Assembly (NCBI RefSeq): GCF_900232995.1
Contig: NZ_OCVX01000003.1
Span: forward strand, 1,536,162-1,595,348
Direction: 5' to 3'
From: Mycobacterium simulans
Lineage (GTDB): Bacteria; Actinomycetota; Actinomycetes; Mycobacteriales; Mycobacteriaceae
DNA: 59,187 bases
Numbering within the stretch: the first letter of the stretch is position 1; every line of letters starts with the position of its first letter. The notes below the pieces were generated by a model that was given only the letters and a program-made list of their open reading frames with translations, had not been told where the DNA came from and ran no database searches. Of the stretch, positions 1 to 8,342 are shown piece by piece. Position numbers and translations under genes: made by a program.

Positions 1-619
1 GGCCGGCGCAGCCAGCGCCCCCGGGCAACCCCACCCCAGTGATCGAGGTGCCGCTGGCTGCGCCGGCCCCACCGCTCCCATACAGCAACCCACCATTACC
101 GCCAGCGCCGCCAATAATGCCCAGCGCCGCCCCGCTGCCGCCAGCTCCGCCGTTGCCAATCAACCCCGCGTCACCACCGTCACCGCCCGGCCCGCCGTTC
201 CCGCCATTGCCGTACAGCAACCCGCCGGCCCCACCGGCCTGCCCCAGCGCCGTCCCGTCAGCGCCGTTTCCGATCAACGGCCGGCCCAGCAGCGCCAGGG
301 TAGGCGGATTGACCGCATTGAGTAGATTGCGCTCGGCATTGGCCGCCTCGGTCTGCAGATATGCGACCGCAGTCGTGCTGAGGGTCGTGACGAATTGCTC
401 GTGAAATGCCGACACCTGTGCGCTCAGTGTTTGATATTCCTGGGCGTATGCGGCAAAAAGGGCTGCGATGCGCGCCGATATTTCATCGGTACCCGCCGCC
501 AGCACCGAGATGGTCGGGACCGCCGCGAACGTATTGGCCGCGCTGATCTGCGACCCGATGCTCGCCGCATCCGCAGCCACCGCCACCAGCACATCTGGCG
601 CTGCGATCACAAACGCCAT
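1..619 (-). CDS. PE_PGRS family protein (3' end beyond window)
   Basis: The reverse strand from an ATG at 619 gives a PE domain of about 95 residues: it begins MAFVIAAPDVL, has the helical alanine-rich core with 'AANTFAAVP', and leads to the typical linker 'LLGRPLIGNGADG'. Glycine-rich PGRS repeats (GGAGG, NGGNGG, 'GLLYGNGG') then run off the window edge. PE_PGRS proteins are mycobacterial cell-surface or secreted proteins exported by type VII secretion; the role of this member is unknown. The stretch from 620 to 982 upstream has no gene I can support and holds only a short tandem repeat. Confidence 0.93.
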   Translation of the reverse strand, partial: MAFVIAAPDVLVAVAADAASIGSQISAANTFAAVPTISVLAAGTDEISARIAALFAAYAQEYQTLSAQVSAFHEQFVTTLSTTAVAYLQTEAANAERNLLNAVNPPTLALLGRPLIGNGADGTALGQAGGAGGLLYGNGGNGGPGGDGGDAGLIGNGGAGGSGAALGIIGGAGGNGGLLYGSGGAGAASGTSITGVGLPGGAGCAG

Positions 620-885
620 GTCAACCCCATCTCTTAACGGCCTCGGACATCGCGATTAAGCCACATACGGCACTTCCCGGCGGGTAAACGACAACCCCAA
701 CTGGACTGCATCGCGTCGATCGAAAGGCCGCCCGTTGCCGCTATTCCGAGGAAAGAAAAACACGAGTCATCGCTCGCATTCAATTCGTATTTCGTTGCGC
801 CGCCCTAGCCCAATAATTACTGGTCGGCGGGATGCATTGGGTGACGTGCCGACAAGTGCTCGTATTCCAGTTGCTTGGTAGCCGT

Positions 886-923
886 GGTTGTTTGGGTTGT
901 TTGGGTTGTTTGGGTTGTTTGGG
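886..923. repeat. 9-bp tandem repeat, about four copies
   Basis: The unit GGGTTGTTT is repeated about 4.2 times between the PE_PGRS gene and the PadR-type gene. The three-codon period gives artificial Asn-Asn-Pro or Gln-Pro-Lys runs in reverse frames, which I do not consider genes. It is a likely length-variable microsatellite. Confidence 0.85.
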
Positions 924-982
924 CGGACTGCGGCTGAGAAGGCCGAGCCTGGCAACCGGCACCGACCGTCAAGGTGGTCTCG

Positions 983-1693
983 TCAATCCTCGCCGAGGAT
1001 GCCGTAAATCTCGCGGCGCGCGGTGTTAATGATGTCGACAACGCGCTGCTGCTGCTCGGAGCTGGCGGTATGCGCCGATTGTGCGATCGCGCCGAAGAGT
1101 TGGCGCGTAGCCGTGCGCAGGTTGATGTGGCCCGGGTCGACGCCCTCGGCGATCTCCTCCCACGGTGGGGTTTCGACCTTTTCGGCTGCGGCCCGGCCCT
1201 CGTCGGTCAGTTCGAAAAGCTTCTTGCTGCCGTCGGACTCGCTAGCGGTGATCAGGCCTTCGTCGTCAAGCAGCTGCAGCGTCGGGTACACCGAGCCGGG
1301 GCTTGGCCGCCATATTCCGTTGCTGCGTTCGGCGATCTGCTGGATCATCTCGTAGCCGTGCATCGGCCGCTCGGCCAGCAGCACCAGGATGGCCGCCCGC
1401 ACGTCACCGCGCCGTCCGCGACCGCCCCGGCGCCAACCGCCGCGCGGGCCGCCCGGTCCGAACCCGAAAACGAAACCGGGGCCGAAACCGGGTCCGAAAC
1501 CGGGGCCGAAGCCGAAGGGACCGTCGTTATCGTCGGCATGGTCGCGGAGGTGCTCGAAGAATTCACGCCGTGCGTGGCGCTTGGCGCCCTGCAGAGCGCG
1601 CCGTTGTGCAGGTCCTGGCCCGAAGCCGAAGCCGAAACCGAAACCGGGCCGTCCGCCGAATGGTCCGCCGGGGGGAGTGAATGGGGTGTTCAT
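983..1693 (-). CDS. PadR-family transcriptional regulator with FG-rich N-terminus
   Basis: 236 residues from the ATG at 1693; an in-frame ATG further upstream (1750) would read through the likely promoter. Residues about 1-100 are low complexity, with runs of Phe-Gly and Phe-Gly-Pro ('GFGFGFGFGPGP', 'FGPGFGPGFGPGF'). The PadR winged helix follows ('AAILVLLAERPMHGYEMIQ', 'PSPGSVYPTLQLLDDEGLI'), then a C-terminal helical region likely used for dimerisation. PadR proteins are usually repressors that respond to small molecules or stress. A perfect palindrome lies 64 bp upstream of the start, as expected for autoregulation. The ligand is unknown. Confidence 0.9.
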   Translation of the reverse strand: MNTPFTPPGGPFGGRPGFGFGFGFGPGPAQRRALQGAKRHARREFFEHLRDHADDNDGPFGFGPGFGPGFGPGFVFGFGPGGPRGGWRRGGRGRRGDVRAAILVLLAERPMHGYEMIQQIAERSNGIWRPSPGSVYPTLQLLDDEGLITASESDGSKKLFELTDEGRAAAEKVETPPWEEIAEGVDPGHINLRTATRQLFGAIAQSAHTASSEQQQRVVDIINTARREIYGILGED

Positions 1694-1756
1694 GCCTGTG
1701 GTCCTTGAGTCTTTCAGCAGGCACTCCGTGAGTGCGCTCTGGTATATCAATTTGTA

Positions 1757-1772
1757 TCACGATATATCGTGA
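1757..1772. promoter_or_regulatory. 16-bp perfect palindrome, candidate PadR operator
   Basis: TCACGATATATCGTGA is its own reverse complement. It lies between the divergent PadR-type gene (start 1693) and the small membrane-protein gene (start 1833). The core GATATATC resembles AT-rich dyads bound by PadR-family repressors; a related half-site, TATATCA, lies just upstream at 1743-1749. Assignment to the neighbouring regulator is inference. Confidence 0.6.
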
Positions 1773-1832
1773 CCTAGCGCGATGCAACGCGCAGTTGTTT
1801 GTGTCTGGCCGCAGCCGGGTAGCACCCGAACG

Positions 1833-2204
1833 ATGAAGGGCAAGAATCAGGCCGTCGAGACGGGTCCCGGCAGCGCAACCCAACCGACGCAGGGGAGTAG
1901 CAAGACTCGTACCTGGGTCAACTGGGTGGCGGCGCTGCTGACGGTTCCAGGCGCGGCAATTGTGATGCTCTTCGCGCTGGGTGCTGTCATGAGTACCGAT
2001 TCCTGCACTCAGAGCCGATGCCCCAATCTGGGCGGCGGAATCGATTTCGACCTCTTGTTCTACGGCCCACCCGTGATTGCCCTGTTAGTCATCGTCACCT
2101 CGGTCTTTACCGCCAGGCGCCGCGGTGGCATCGCGGTTCCGCTGTGTGGGTGGGCGCTGTTGATCGCCGATGTCGCCGTGTTGGCGATTGCCGTCGCGCA
2201 ATAG
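1833..2204 (+). CDS. Small multi-pass membrane protein, unknown function
   Basis: 123 residues from the ATG at 1833; the reading frame is open from 1782, but that would put the start next to the palindrome. After a charged, Thr/Ser-rich N-terminus of about 30 residues there are three hydrophobic segments: 'WVAALLTVPGAAIVMLFAL', 'LLFYGPPVIALLVIVTSVF' and 'LCGWALLIADVAVLAIAV'. A Cys-containing loop ('DSCTQSRCP') lies between the first two. It is divergent from the PadR-type gene and could be its regulated target. I recognise no named family. Confidence 0.65.
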   Translation: MKGKNQAVETGPGSATQPTQGSSKTRTWVNWVAALLTVPGAAIVMLFALGAVMSTDSCTQSRCPNLGGGIDFDLLFYGPPVIALLVIVTSVFTARRRGGIAVPLCGWALLIADVAVLAIAVAQ

Positions 2205-2207
2205 GAC

Positions 2208-3095
2208 TTAGCTCGGCGGCGAAAATCCGCCGGCGTTTGGTGGTGTCTGATCGGTATCCGGCCACGGAGTGGGCGGCTGAGGTGGTGGTGCCTGCGGCGG
2301 GGGACCTGCCGGTGTCCACGGAACGGGTCCCGGCTGCGGCATCATCGGACCCATAGCCGGACGGAGCCGGGCCAATTCGCGCCGGTGCCGTTCGGCAAGC
2401 ACGGCGGCAAGTACCAGTTGCGGCGGAACACCGGGCGGCGGTGGCGGCGCGATGCGGGACAGCACATCGGCGGCGATCCGGTATGCCATCTGTTGGCGCA
2501 GCGCCGGATCGAGTTGTGCTGCCCGGGAAAGGAATTGACGTGCGACCTCGGCCTGGCCCGCGGTGAGTCCGGATAATTGTAGCGAGGACGCCCACCATGC
2601 CAGCGACGGCGGCATCGCAGGCGGCGGCCCCAATCGGGGACTGCGTTCGCTGACAACGACTGTGCCAGCGAATATGTCGCCGACACGCTTGGCCTTCGGC
2701 GACAGCAGGCTGCAGATCACCGCGGGGCTGCCCAGCAGCATCCAGATCTCGACCACCGAGGCCAGCGCGCGAAACAGCGCCTGCCGGAAGCGTTCTGGGC
2801 CGCCGTCGTCGGACACCACTCGTAGGCCCATAACCATCTTGCCTATCGAGCGGCCCCGGGTTGCCGTCTCTATTGCGACGGGGTAGCCGACCATCGCCAG
2901 CACCGTGAAGATGATCAGGAATGCGATTGTCAATGCTTCGTCAAACTGAGCCAGCGAGGCCGCCCAGAGCATCAGTCCCAGGAGGTAGCCGACGAATATC
3001 ACGGTGATGTCGATGATCGCGCTCACCGCGCGCACCGGTAGCTGGGCGATCTGTACATCGAGCACCACCGCGTCCCCGGTCACCACCTCTGGCAT
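2208..3095 (-). CDS. RDD family membrane protein (Rv3695-like)
   Basis: 295 residues from the ATG at 3095 ('MPEVVTGDAVVLDVQIAQLP'); the frame is open 15 codons further, but this start matches the family's N-terminus. The RDD signature is seen as 'LPVRAVSAIIDI', with 'ATRGRSIGKMVMGLRVV' later. Two or three membrane segments lie in residues 20-150, followed by a long Pro-rich cytoplasmic tail ending near PNAGGFSPP. RDD proteins are small integral membrane proteins, some linked to ion transport. Its divergent partner is the SpoIIM-like gene, with a 63-bp gap holding both promoters. Its neighbours in the MoxR/DUF58 locus suggest an envelope role. Confidence 0.85.
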   Translation of the reverse strand: MPEVVTGDAVVLDVQIAQLPVRAVSAIIDITVIFVGYLLGLMLWAASLAQFDEALTIAFLIIFTVLAMVGYPVAIETATRGRSIGKMVMGLRVVSDDGGPERFRQALFRALASVVEIWMLLGSPAVICSLLSPKAKRVGDIFAGTVVVSERSPRLGPPPAMPPSLAWWASSLQLSGLTAGQAEVARQFLSRAAQLDPALRQQMAYRIAADVLSRIAPPPPPGVPPQLVLAAVLAERHRRELARLRPAMGPMMPQPGPVPWTPAGPPPQAPPPQPPTPWPDTDQTPPNAGGFSPPS

Positions 3096-3158
3096 ACCTG
3101 GGACGGTACAGGTTTCTGTGCGGCTACCCGGCGCGCGCACTTAGGTAGGCTGCCCAAG

Positions 3159-4151
3159 GTGGATGTCGACGCATTCTTGCTGACCCACCGCGCCACCTGG
3201 GACCGGCTCGATCAGTTGATCAAAAGGCGCCGCTCGCTGACCGGTGCCGAGGTTGATGAACTGGTCGAGCTCTATCAGAGGGTGTCCACGCATCTGTCGA
3301 TGCTGCGATCGGTGTCGTCGGATTCACTGGTGACCGGTCGACTCTCGAGTCTGGTGGCACGCGCCCGCTCCGCGGTCACCGGCGCGCATGCCCCACTGAC
3401 GAGTACGTTCGTTCGTTTCTGGACGGTGTCCTTCCCGGTGGTCGCCTACCGTGCCTGGCGCTGGTGGTTGGCGACGGCGCTGGTGTTCTTCGCCGTCACA
3501 GTGGTCATCGGATTCTGGGTGGCCAACAGTCCCGAGGTGCAATCCCTCATTGGAACGCCAACGGACATAGACGAATTGGTCAACCACGATGTTCAGTCGT
3601 ATTACAGCGCACACCCCGTCGGGGCATTTGCCCTTCAGGTCTGGGTGAACAACACCTGGGTTGCCGCCAAGTGCATCGCCATGTCCGTCGTCCTGGGTCT
3701 GCCGATACCGTTTGTGCTTTTCGAAAACGCCGCCAATGTGGGTGTGATCGGCGGCCTGATGTTTCAGGCGGGCAAGGGAGGCTTATTGCTCGGCCTGCTG
3801 CTTCCACATGGGCTGCTCGAGCTGACGGCGGTGTTCCTCGCCGCCGCAGTCGGGATGCGGCTGGGATGGTCGGTGATATCGCCGGGTGACCGGCCGCGCG
3901 GACAGATCCTTGCCGAGCAAGGCCGTGGTGTCGTATCGGTCGCCGTGGGATTGGTGGGCGTATTGCTGGTCTCGGGATTGATCGAGGCGGTGGTGACACC
4001 GTCGCCGTTGCCGACGTTCGTTCGTATCGCGATCGGCCTGACTGCCGAGGCGGCGTTCTTGGGCTACGTCGTTTACTTCGGCCGCCGCGCCGTAAAGGCA
4101 GGAGAGACAGGCGATATCGAGGACGCGCCCGATGTGGTCCCAACGGGCTGA
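3159..4151 (+). CDS. Stage II sporulation protein M (SpoIIM) family membrane protein
   Basis: 330 residues from a GTG at 3159, equal to the length I remember for Rv3694c. The N-terminal ~85 residues are soluble and helical ('RATWDRLDQLIKRRR'). Five or so membrane segments follow, including 'WWLATALVFFAVTVVIGFW', 'IAMSVVLGLPIPFVLFENA' and 'VSVAVGLVGVLLVSGLI'. SpoIIM-family proteins in non-sporulating actinobacteria are multi-pass proteins of unknown activity that travel with MoxR ATPase, DUF58 and RDD genes, exactly as here. It is convergent with the DUF58 gene. Confidence 0.88.
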   Translation: MDVDAFLLTHRATWDRLDQLIKRRRSLTGAEVDELVELYQRVSTHLSMLRSVSSDSLVTGRLSSLVARARSAVTGAHAPLTSTFVRFWTVSFPVVAYRAWRWWLATALVFFAVTVVIGFWVANSPEVQSLIGTPTDIDELVNHDVQSYYSAHPVGAFALQVWVNNTWVAAKCIAMSVVLGLPIPFVLFENAANVGVIGGLMFQAGKGGLLLGLLLPHGLLELTAVFLAAAVGMRLGWSVISPGDRPRGQILAEQGRGVVSVAVGLVGVLLVSGLIEAVVTPSPLPTFVRIAIGLTAEAAFLGYVVYFGRRAVKAGETGDIEDAPDVVPTG

Positions 4152-4227
4152 GACTGCCCCGCGACCGTGAATCACACGACGTGACACGCCGTAGCAGCGT
4201 CGTACAATTCACACTCGCGCCCCGGGG

Positions 4228-5550
4228 TTAGAGCCGTCCGGTCGCTTTCATCGCCAGATAGCGGTCGGCGAGTGCGGGCGCGATCTCCGTGGGCGGTGCA
4301 TCGACGACATCCACCCCGCTCATGCGCAGTCGCATCGCGATCGCACGCCGGTCATTGCGGGCCCGTTCGGCAGCGGCCGCGTCGTAAACCGCCGCCGCGT
4401 CGGAACGCCCGATGGCCAGTTGATCCACGCGCGGGTCAGCGACCGCGGCGACCAATACGTGGTGTTTGCCCGACAGTTGCGGTAGCACCGGCAGCAGACC
4501 CTCCTCGAGAGCGGTCGCGTTGAGATCGGTGAGCAGCACCACCAGCGATCGCCGCCGGGTCCGCCGCACGATGTTGGCAACCATTGCGCGCCAGTCGGAT
4601 TCGAGAAGCGCCGGTTGCAGTGGAGCCATGGCACCGACCAGTTGGGCCAGCAGCTCGGTGCGCGACGCGCCGAACACCCCAGCCCGGCTCACCCGGTCGT
4701 GGGCCAGGAAGTCGACATGATCCCCGGCCCGCGACGCCAGAGCCGCCAGCAGTAGAGCGGCGTCCATGGACCAGTCCAGCCGCGGCCAGCCCGCGGGGTC
4801 AGCAGCGGTCGGGTCCACACCGACGCGACCCGCCGCCATGCGTCCGGTGTCGAGCACGATGACGACCCGCCGATCGCGTTCCGGCCGCCACGTGCGCACC
4901 ATCACGTCTGCGCGTCGCGCGGTTGCGCGCCAGTCGATCGAGCGGACGTCGTCGCCGACGACATACTCGCGCAGCGAATCGAATTCGGTTCCCTGTCCGC
5001 GAATGAGCGTGGGCAACAGACCGTCGATCTCCCGAAGTTTCGCCAGCCGTGACGGCAGGTGCTTGCGGGACAAAAACGGCGGCAGCACCCGGACCTGACC
5101 CGGCACCGCCCTCGAGCTCTGACGTCCCGCCAACCCGAGCGGTCCCAGTGATCGAGCCGTGACCATAGCCGCGCGTTGGTCACCACGCCGTACCGGTCGC
5201 AGTCCGGTGACCACCTGCTGGTCCTGGCCGGCAGCGAGACGGACCGTGTGGGTGCGGGGCGCGGCGCGCGCACTAGGCGGCCATGCGTCGCGAACCCGGC
5301 CGCGGAACCGGCGACGGCCGTCATTGTGGATCAGCAGGCGTACGACCACGGGCTGGCCAAGCCGGGCCGAACTATCCGGCGACCGGGTATAGCGCAACTT
5401 GCGCGGACTGGCCGCCAGCGCGATATCGACGGTCACCACGACCGCCAACGCCCCAAGCAGTACAGCGAAAGTCCTTGCCGGCCAAGGCGACAGCGCGATC
5501 GGTAGGACGGCGATCAGCGCCAGCAACCCGGTCCGCCCAGTGAGGATCAC
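4228..5550 (-). CDS. DUF58 domain protein, MoxR-associated (Rv3693-like)
   Basis: 440 residues from a GTG at 5550 whose G is shared with the moxR2 stop codon (TAGTG), so translation is probably coupled. Two hydrophobic segments at the N-terminus ('GLLALIAVLPIALSPW', 'FAVLLGALAVVVTVDIAL') anchor it. The DUF58 motif is visible in the middle ('YVVGDDVRSIDWRATARRAD'), followed by a von Willebrand A-like fold ('VVIVLDTGR'). DUF58 proteins accompany MoxR AAA+ ATPases, probably as their substrate or metal-binding partner. It is the last gene of the 9551-4228 operon. Confidence 0.9.
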   Translation of the reverse strand: MILTGRTGLLALIAVLPIALSPWPARTFAVLLGALAVVVTVDIALAASPRKLRYTRSPDSSARLGQPVVVRLLIHNDGRRRFRGRVRDAWPPSARAAPRTHTVRLAAGQDQQVVTGLRPVRRGDQRAAMVTARSLGPLGLAGRQSSRAVPGQVRVLPPFLSRKHLPSRLAKLREIDGLLPTLIRGQGTEFDSLREYVVGDDVRSIDWRATARRADVMVRTWRPERDRRVVIVLDTGRMAAGRVGVDPTAADPAGWPRLDWSMDAALLLAALASRAGDHVDFLAHDRVSRAGVFGASRTELLAQLVGAMAPLQPALLESDWRAMVANIVRRTRRRSLVVLLTDLNATALEEGLLPVLPQLSGKHHVLVAAVADPRVDQLAIGRSDAAAVYDAAAAERARNDRRAIAMRLRMSGVDVVDAPPTEIAPALADRYLAMKATGRL

Positions 5551-6545
5551 TAGCGGGGCACCGGAACCGAGGCCAAAATTCCGTCCAGAACCCCGTCGGG
5601 CGTGGCACCTTCAAGCTCAGCTTCTGGGCGCAACATCACCCGGTGGCGTAGCGTCGGGCGGGCCATGGCCTTCACATCGTCGGGAGTGACATAGTTGCGC
5701 CCGGACAGCCAGGCCCAGGACCGGGCGGTACCCAGCAGTGCCGTTGCCCCGCGGGGTGACACGCCCAGTTGTAGCGCCGGGGAGGATCGCGTCGCCCCGA
5801 CGATGTCAACGATGTAGCCCAGCACCTCATCGGCGATCAGCACCTGACGCACCGCCTCGCGGCCGGCCGCTAGGTCCGCCGGTCCGGCCACCGGCTTGAT
5901 CGCCGACAGGTCGCGCGGATCGAAGCCATGCGCATGGCGGCCGAGGATGGCGATCTCGGCGTCGCGGGCCGGCAACGTCACGTTCAGTTTGAGCAGGAAA
6001 CGGTCGAGTTGGGCTTCGGGCAACTGATAGGTGCCCTCGTATTCGATGGGATTCTGGGTCGCCGCGACGATGAACGGGTCGGGCAGCGCCTTGGGTTCAC
6101 CCTCCACGCTGACCTGCCGCTCCTCCATCGCCTCGAGCAGCGCAGCCTGCGTCTTGGGCGGGGTCCGGTTGATCTCATCGGCCAGCAGCAGGTTGGTGAA
6201 GACCGGACCCGGCCGGAACGCGAACTCTGCGGTGTGGGTGTCATAGACCAACGAGCCGGTGACATCGCCGGGCATCAGGTCGGGGGTGAACTGCACCCGC
6301 TTGAATTCCAGCTGCAAGGCAGCAGACAAGGCACGAATCATCAGCGTCTTCGCAACTCCCGGAACACCTTCCAGGAGCACGTGGCCGCGACACAGCAGCG
6401 CGATCACCAGGCCGCTGATGACCCCGTCCTGGCCGACGACGGCCTTGGCGATCTCGGTCCGTAACGCCAGCAAGGCATCACGGGCCGATTCGGCGATCGG
6501 GGTCTGGGCAGCAGGGGCTTGCGGGCTGGAAGGGGACGGTGTCAC
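5550..6545 (-). CDS. moxR2: MoxR-family AAA+ ATPase
   Basis: 331 residues from a GTG at 6545 that overlaps the upstream stop by four bases (GTGA). The frame is open far upstream, but that part lies inside the previous gene. Walker A is 'GVPGVAKT', Walker B 'LLLADEINR', and sensor 1 lies in 'FIVAATQNPIEYEGTYQLPEAQLDRF'-type sequence, all diagnostic of MoxR. MoxR ATPases act as chaperones for assembly of large complexes or envelope proteins together with DUF58/VWA partners. The whole operon (membrane protein, DUF4129, DUF4350, MoxR, DUF58) is kept in many actinobacteria. Confidence 0.93.
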   Translation of the reverse strand: MTPSPSSPQAPAAQTPIAESARDALLALRTEIAKAVVGQDGVISGLVIALLCRGHVLLEGVPGVAKTLMIRALSAALQLEFKRVQFTPDLMPGDVTGSLVYDTHTAEFAFRPGPVFTNLLLADEINRTPPKTQAALLEAMEERQVSVEGEPKALPDPFIVAATQNPIEYEGTYQLPEAQLDRFLLKLNVTLPARDAEIAILGRHAHGFDPRDLSAIKPVAGPADLAAGREAVRQVLIADEVLGYIVDIVGATRSSPALQLGVSPRGATALLGTARSWAWLSGRNYVTPDDVKAMARPTLRHRVMLRPEAELEGATPDGVLDGILASVPVPR

Positions 6546-7696
6546 GAGTGTGTGACCTGCCTTTCGATCTCGTCGAGCGCACGGGCAAGTTGTAATAGGT
6601 CGTTGTCGGTGGCCGGTGGGGGACCGAACAGGTGGTAGCGAACGAACTCCGGGTCGACCCCGCTGCGCTGGGCTACGGTCATCACCACTGCCGGCGGCGC
6701 CGCGTTCGAGCCGATGCCGAGGCGAGGGACCAGCCGCTGCAGGGTCGCCGTGCGCAGTGCTTCCGCGGCGCGATCGCGGGCCCGCCGAGACCGGTACAGC
6801 CGGCCGCGACCTTCGACGGTCTCCGATGCGCGGACCACGACGGGTAACTCCTCGGCCACCAGCGGACCGATCCGCCGGCCCTTCCAGAGCGCCACCAGGA
6901 TCACCACCAGCCACAGCTGCCAGACGATCCACGGCACATTCGCCGGAATCAGGTCGTAAATAGATGACGGAGAAGACTTTTCGCCTTCGATGTGGTTGGG
7001 CGCGTACCAGACGACACGGGGCTGGGCGCCCGCGAGATTCATCGCCAGCGCGGCGTTGCCCGCCTGCAACAGGCCCCCGTTGGTCATGAAGTTGCTACTG
7101 CCGACCACCGTGACGGTTCGGCCCTCGTCGCGAAAACGGACCAATGCCCCGCCGTAACAGCTGATTAGCGCCAGGTCGCCCTTGGCGCGATAGGTGTCGG
7201 CAGGCCCGAACTGCACAGATCCGGCCCGATTCGCTTCCCGCAGAGGACAATCCGGTTGGCTGTCGAATGGTCCGGCGGTCCCCATGCGCAGCCCTGGAGT
7301 TAGGGCGCTGCGAGTTCGCGATGTGGGTTCCAGCAACAGCAGGTCGCCGGGGGCTTTGGCCAGCCGATCCAGTAGCGAGTTATCGGTCAGGTAGTGACTC
7401 TGGGCCACCAGCAACAACGTGTCGGGCCGTGCCGCGCCCTCGACATCGGCGATGGTGCGGGCCACCACCACCTCGACGCCTCGCTCGCGCAGCAATGTCA
7501 CGAGGGCATGCGCGCCCGACGAGCCGGTGGATTCCGGGTCCATCGCGCCACCAGGCCTCGGTGCGGTCAGATAAGTGGTGATCGAGGCGATGACGGTGAT
7601 TGCGGCCAGGATGAACAACACCCCGCGCCAGGGCCGCCGTCGCCGAGCGGCCGGTCCGGGTTCCGAGCGCGCGGGAATCACCGGACCTGCGCCCAT
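6542..7696 (-). CDS. DUF4350 domain membrane protein (Rv3691-like)
   Basis: 384 residues if the ATG at 7696 is used, overlapping the DUF4129 gene by 19 bp. A GTG at 7681 gives a four-base GTGA overlap and is an equally good start. One membrane segment lies near the N-terminus ('VLFILAAITVIASITTYLTA') and a second near residue 255 ('IVWQLWLVVILVALW'). Between them is the DUF4350 region, which resembles a glutamine-amidotransferase-like/GldG fold ('GAHALVTLLRERGVEVVVA'). It is thought to work with the MoxR/DUF58 pair at the membrane. The function is not established. Confidence 0.87.
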   Translation of the reverse strand: MGAGPVIPARSEPGPAARRRRPWRGVLFILAAITVIASITTYLTAPRPGGAMDPESTGSSGAHALVTLLRERGVEVVVARTIADVEGAARPDTLLLVAQSHYLTDNSLLDRLAKAPGDLLLLEPTSRTRSALTPGLRMGTAGPFDSQPDCPLREANRAGSVQFGPADTYRAKGDLALISCYGGALVRFRDEGRTVTVVGSSNFMTNGGLLQAGNAALAMNLAGAQPRVVWYAPNHIEGEKSSPSSIYDLIPANVPWIVWQLWLVVILVALWKGRRIGPLVAEELPVVVRASETVEGRGRLYRSRRARDRAAEALRTATLQRLVPRLGIGSNAAPPAVVMTVAQRSGVDPEFVRYHLFGPPPATDNDLLQLARALDEIERQVTHS

Positions 7697-8328
7697 GACT
7701 CGAGGGCGGCGGGCTGCGCCACCGCCGAATGCGCGGCTGAACGGAAGCGGATGTGGTCATCGAGGTCGGCGATCATCTGATACGCGGCTTGGGTTCCGGG
7801 CCGCTCGCCGTAGGTGACGTCGTTGAACGCGGTTGCCGCCTGCGTCAGTTCCCCGGTCAGGTGTGGCAATGCCACGCCGGCGTCGTTGGCCAGCTCATTG
7901 GCGGTACGGCCGGGAGCCGGGTTGAGTACGCCGGTCTCCTCCAACTGGCGTGCGACGGCGCGCAGCCGGTGGCGGATCGCCGCGGTCCAATTACCTTCGG
8001 CCGCATGGCTTTCTGCCGTCGCTCGGTGCTGGGCTGCGCTCAGTTGGCTGGCGTCGAACAGCTGGTAGTCGCCGCCGCGGTTGGTACGCATGGTCCGCCG
8101 TGCGACATTGATGGCGACGATCACGGCGATCGCCAGCAGGATGATCAGCACGGTGACGGTGAACCACCCGCCAGATACCGAGTTGGCCTTCACCAGCAGC
8201 CGGTAGAGCAGCTCGTTGATCCAGTCGTTGATCTGGTTCGCCAGTGAATCTTTGGGATAGATCGGTTTGTTCAGCTCGCGCTGCGCGGCTTCGTGTGCGG
8301 CATCGCGGTCGATGTCGATGGAGGGCAC
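7678..8328 (-). CDS. DUF4129 domain membrane protein (Rv3690-like)
   Basis: 216 residues from the ATG at 8328. There is a single membrane segment at about residues 52-76 ('FTVTVLIILLAIAVIVAIN'), a short amphipathic N-terminus with 'INDWINELLYRL', and a C-terminal cytoplasmic DUF4129 region ('AIRHRLRAVARQLEETGVL', 'PGRTANELA'). DUF4129 occurs at the end of some membrane transglutaminases and as a stand-alone protein in MoxR operons. It follows the 402-residue membrane protein after 14 bp and overlaps the DUF4350 gene, so it is within one transcription unit. Confidence 0.88.
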   Translation of the reverse strand: MPSIDIDRDAAHEAAQRELNKPIYPKDSLANQINDWINELLYRLLVKANSVSGGWFTVTVLIILLAIAVIVAINVARRTMRTNRGGDYQLFDASQLSAAQHRATAESHAAEGNWTAAIRHRLRAVARQLEETGVLNPAPGRTANELANDAGVALPHLTGELTQAATAFNDVTYGERPGTQAAYQMIADLDDHIRFRSAAHSAVAQPAALESWAQVR

Positions 8329-8342
8329 AGTCCGTCAATCCC

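Noticed and set aside
1..404. Pro-rich forward frame at the window start (and a similar one at 58848-59099)
   Set aside because: These are antisense readings of Gly-rich PGRS repeats on the reverse strand.
817..1041. Overlapping reverse frames with Asn-Asn-Pro and Gln-Pro-Lys runs
   Set aside because: They are translations of the 9-bp tandem repeat, have no ribosome site or domain, and partly overlap the PadR gene.
974..1708. Long forward open frame antisense to the PadR gene
   Set aside because: The Glu/Thr repeats are the mirror of the FG repeats in the true gene; high GC keeps the opposite frame open.
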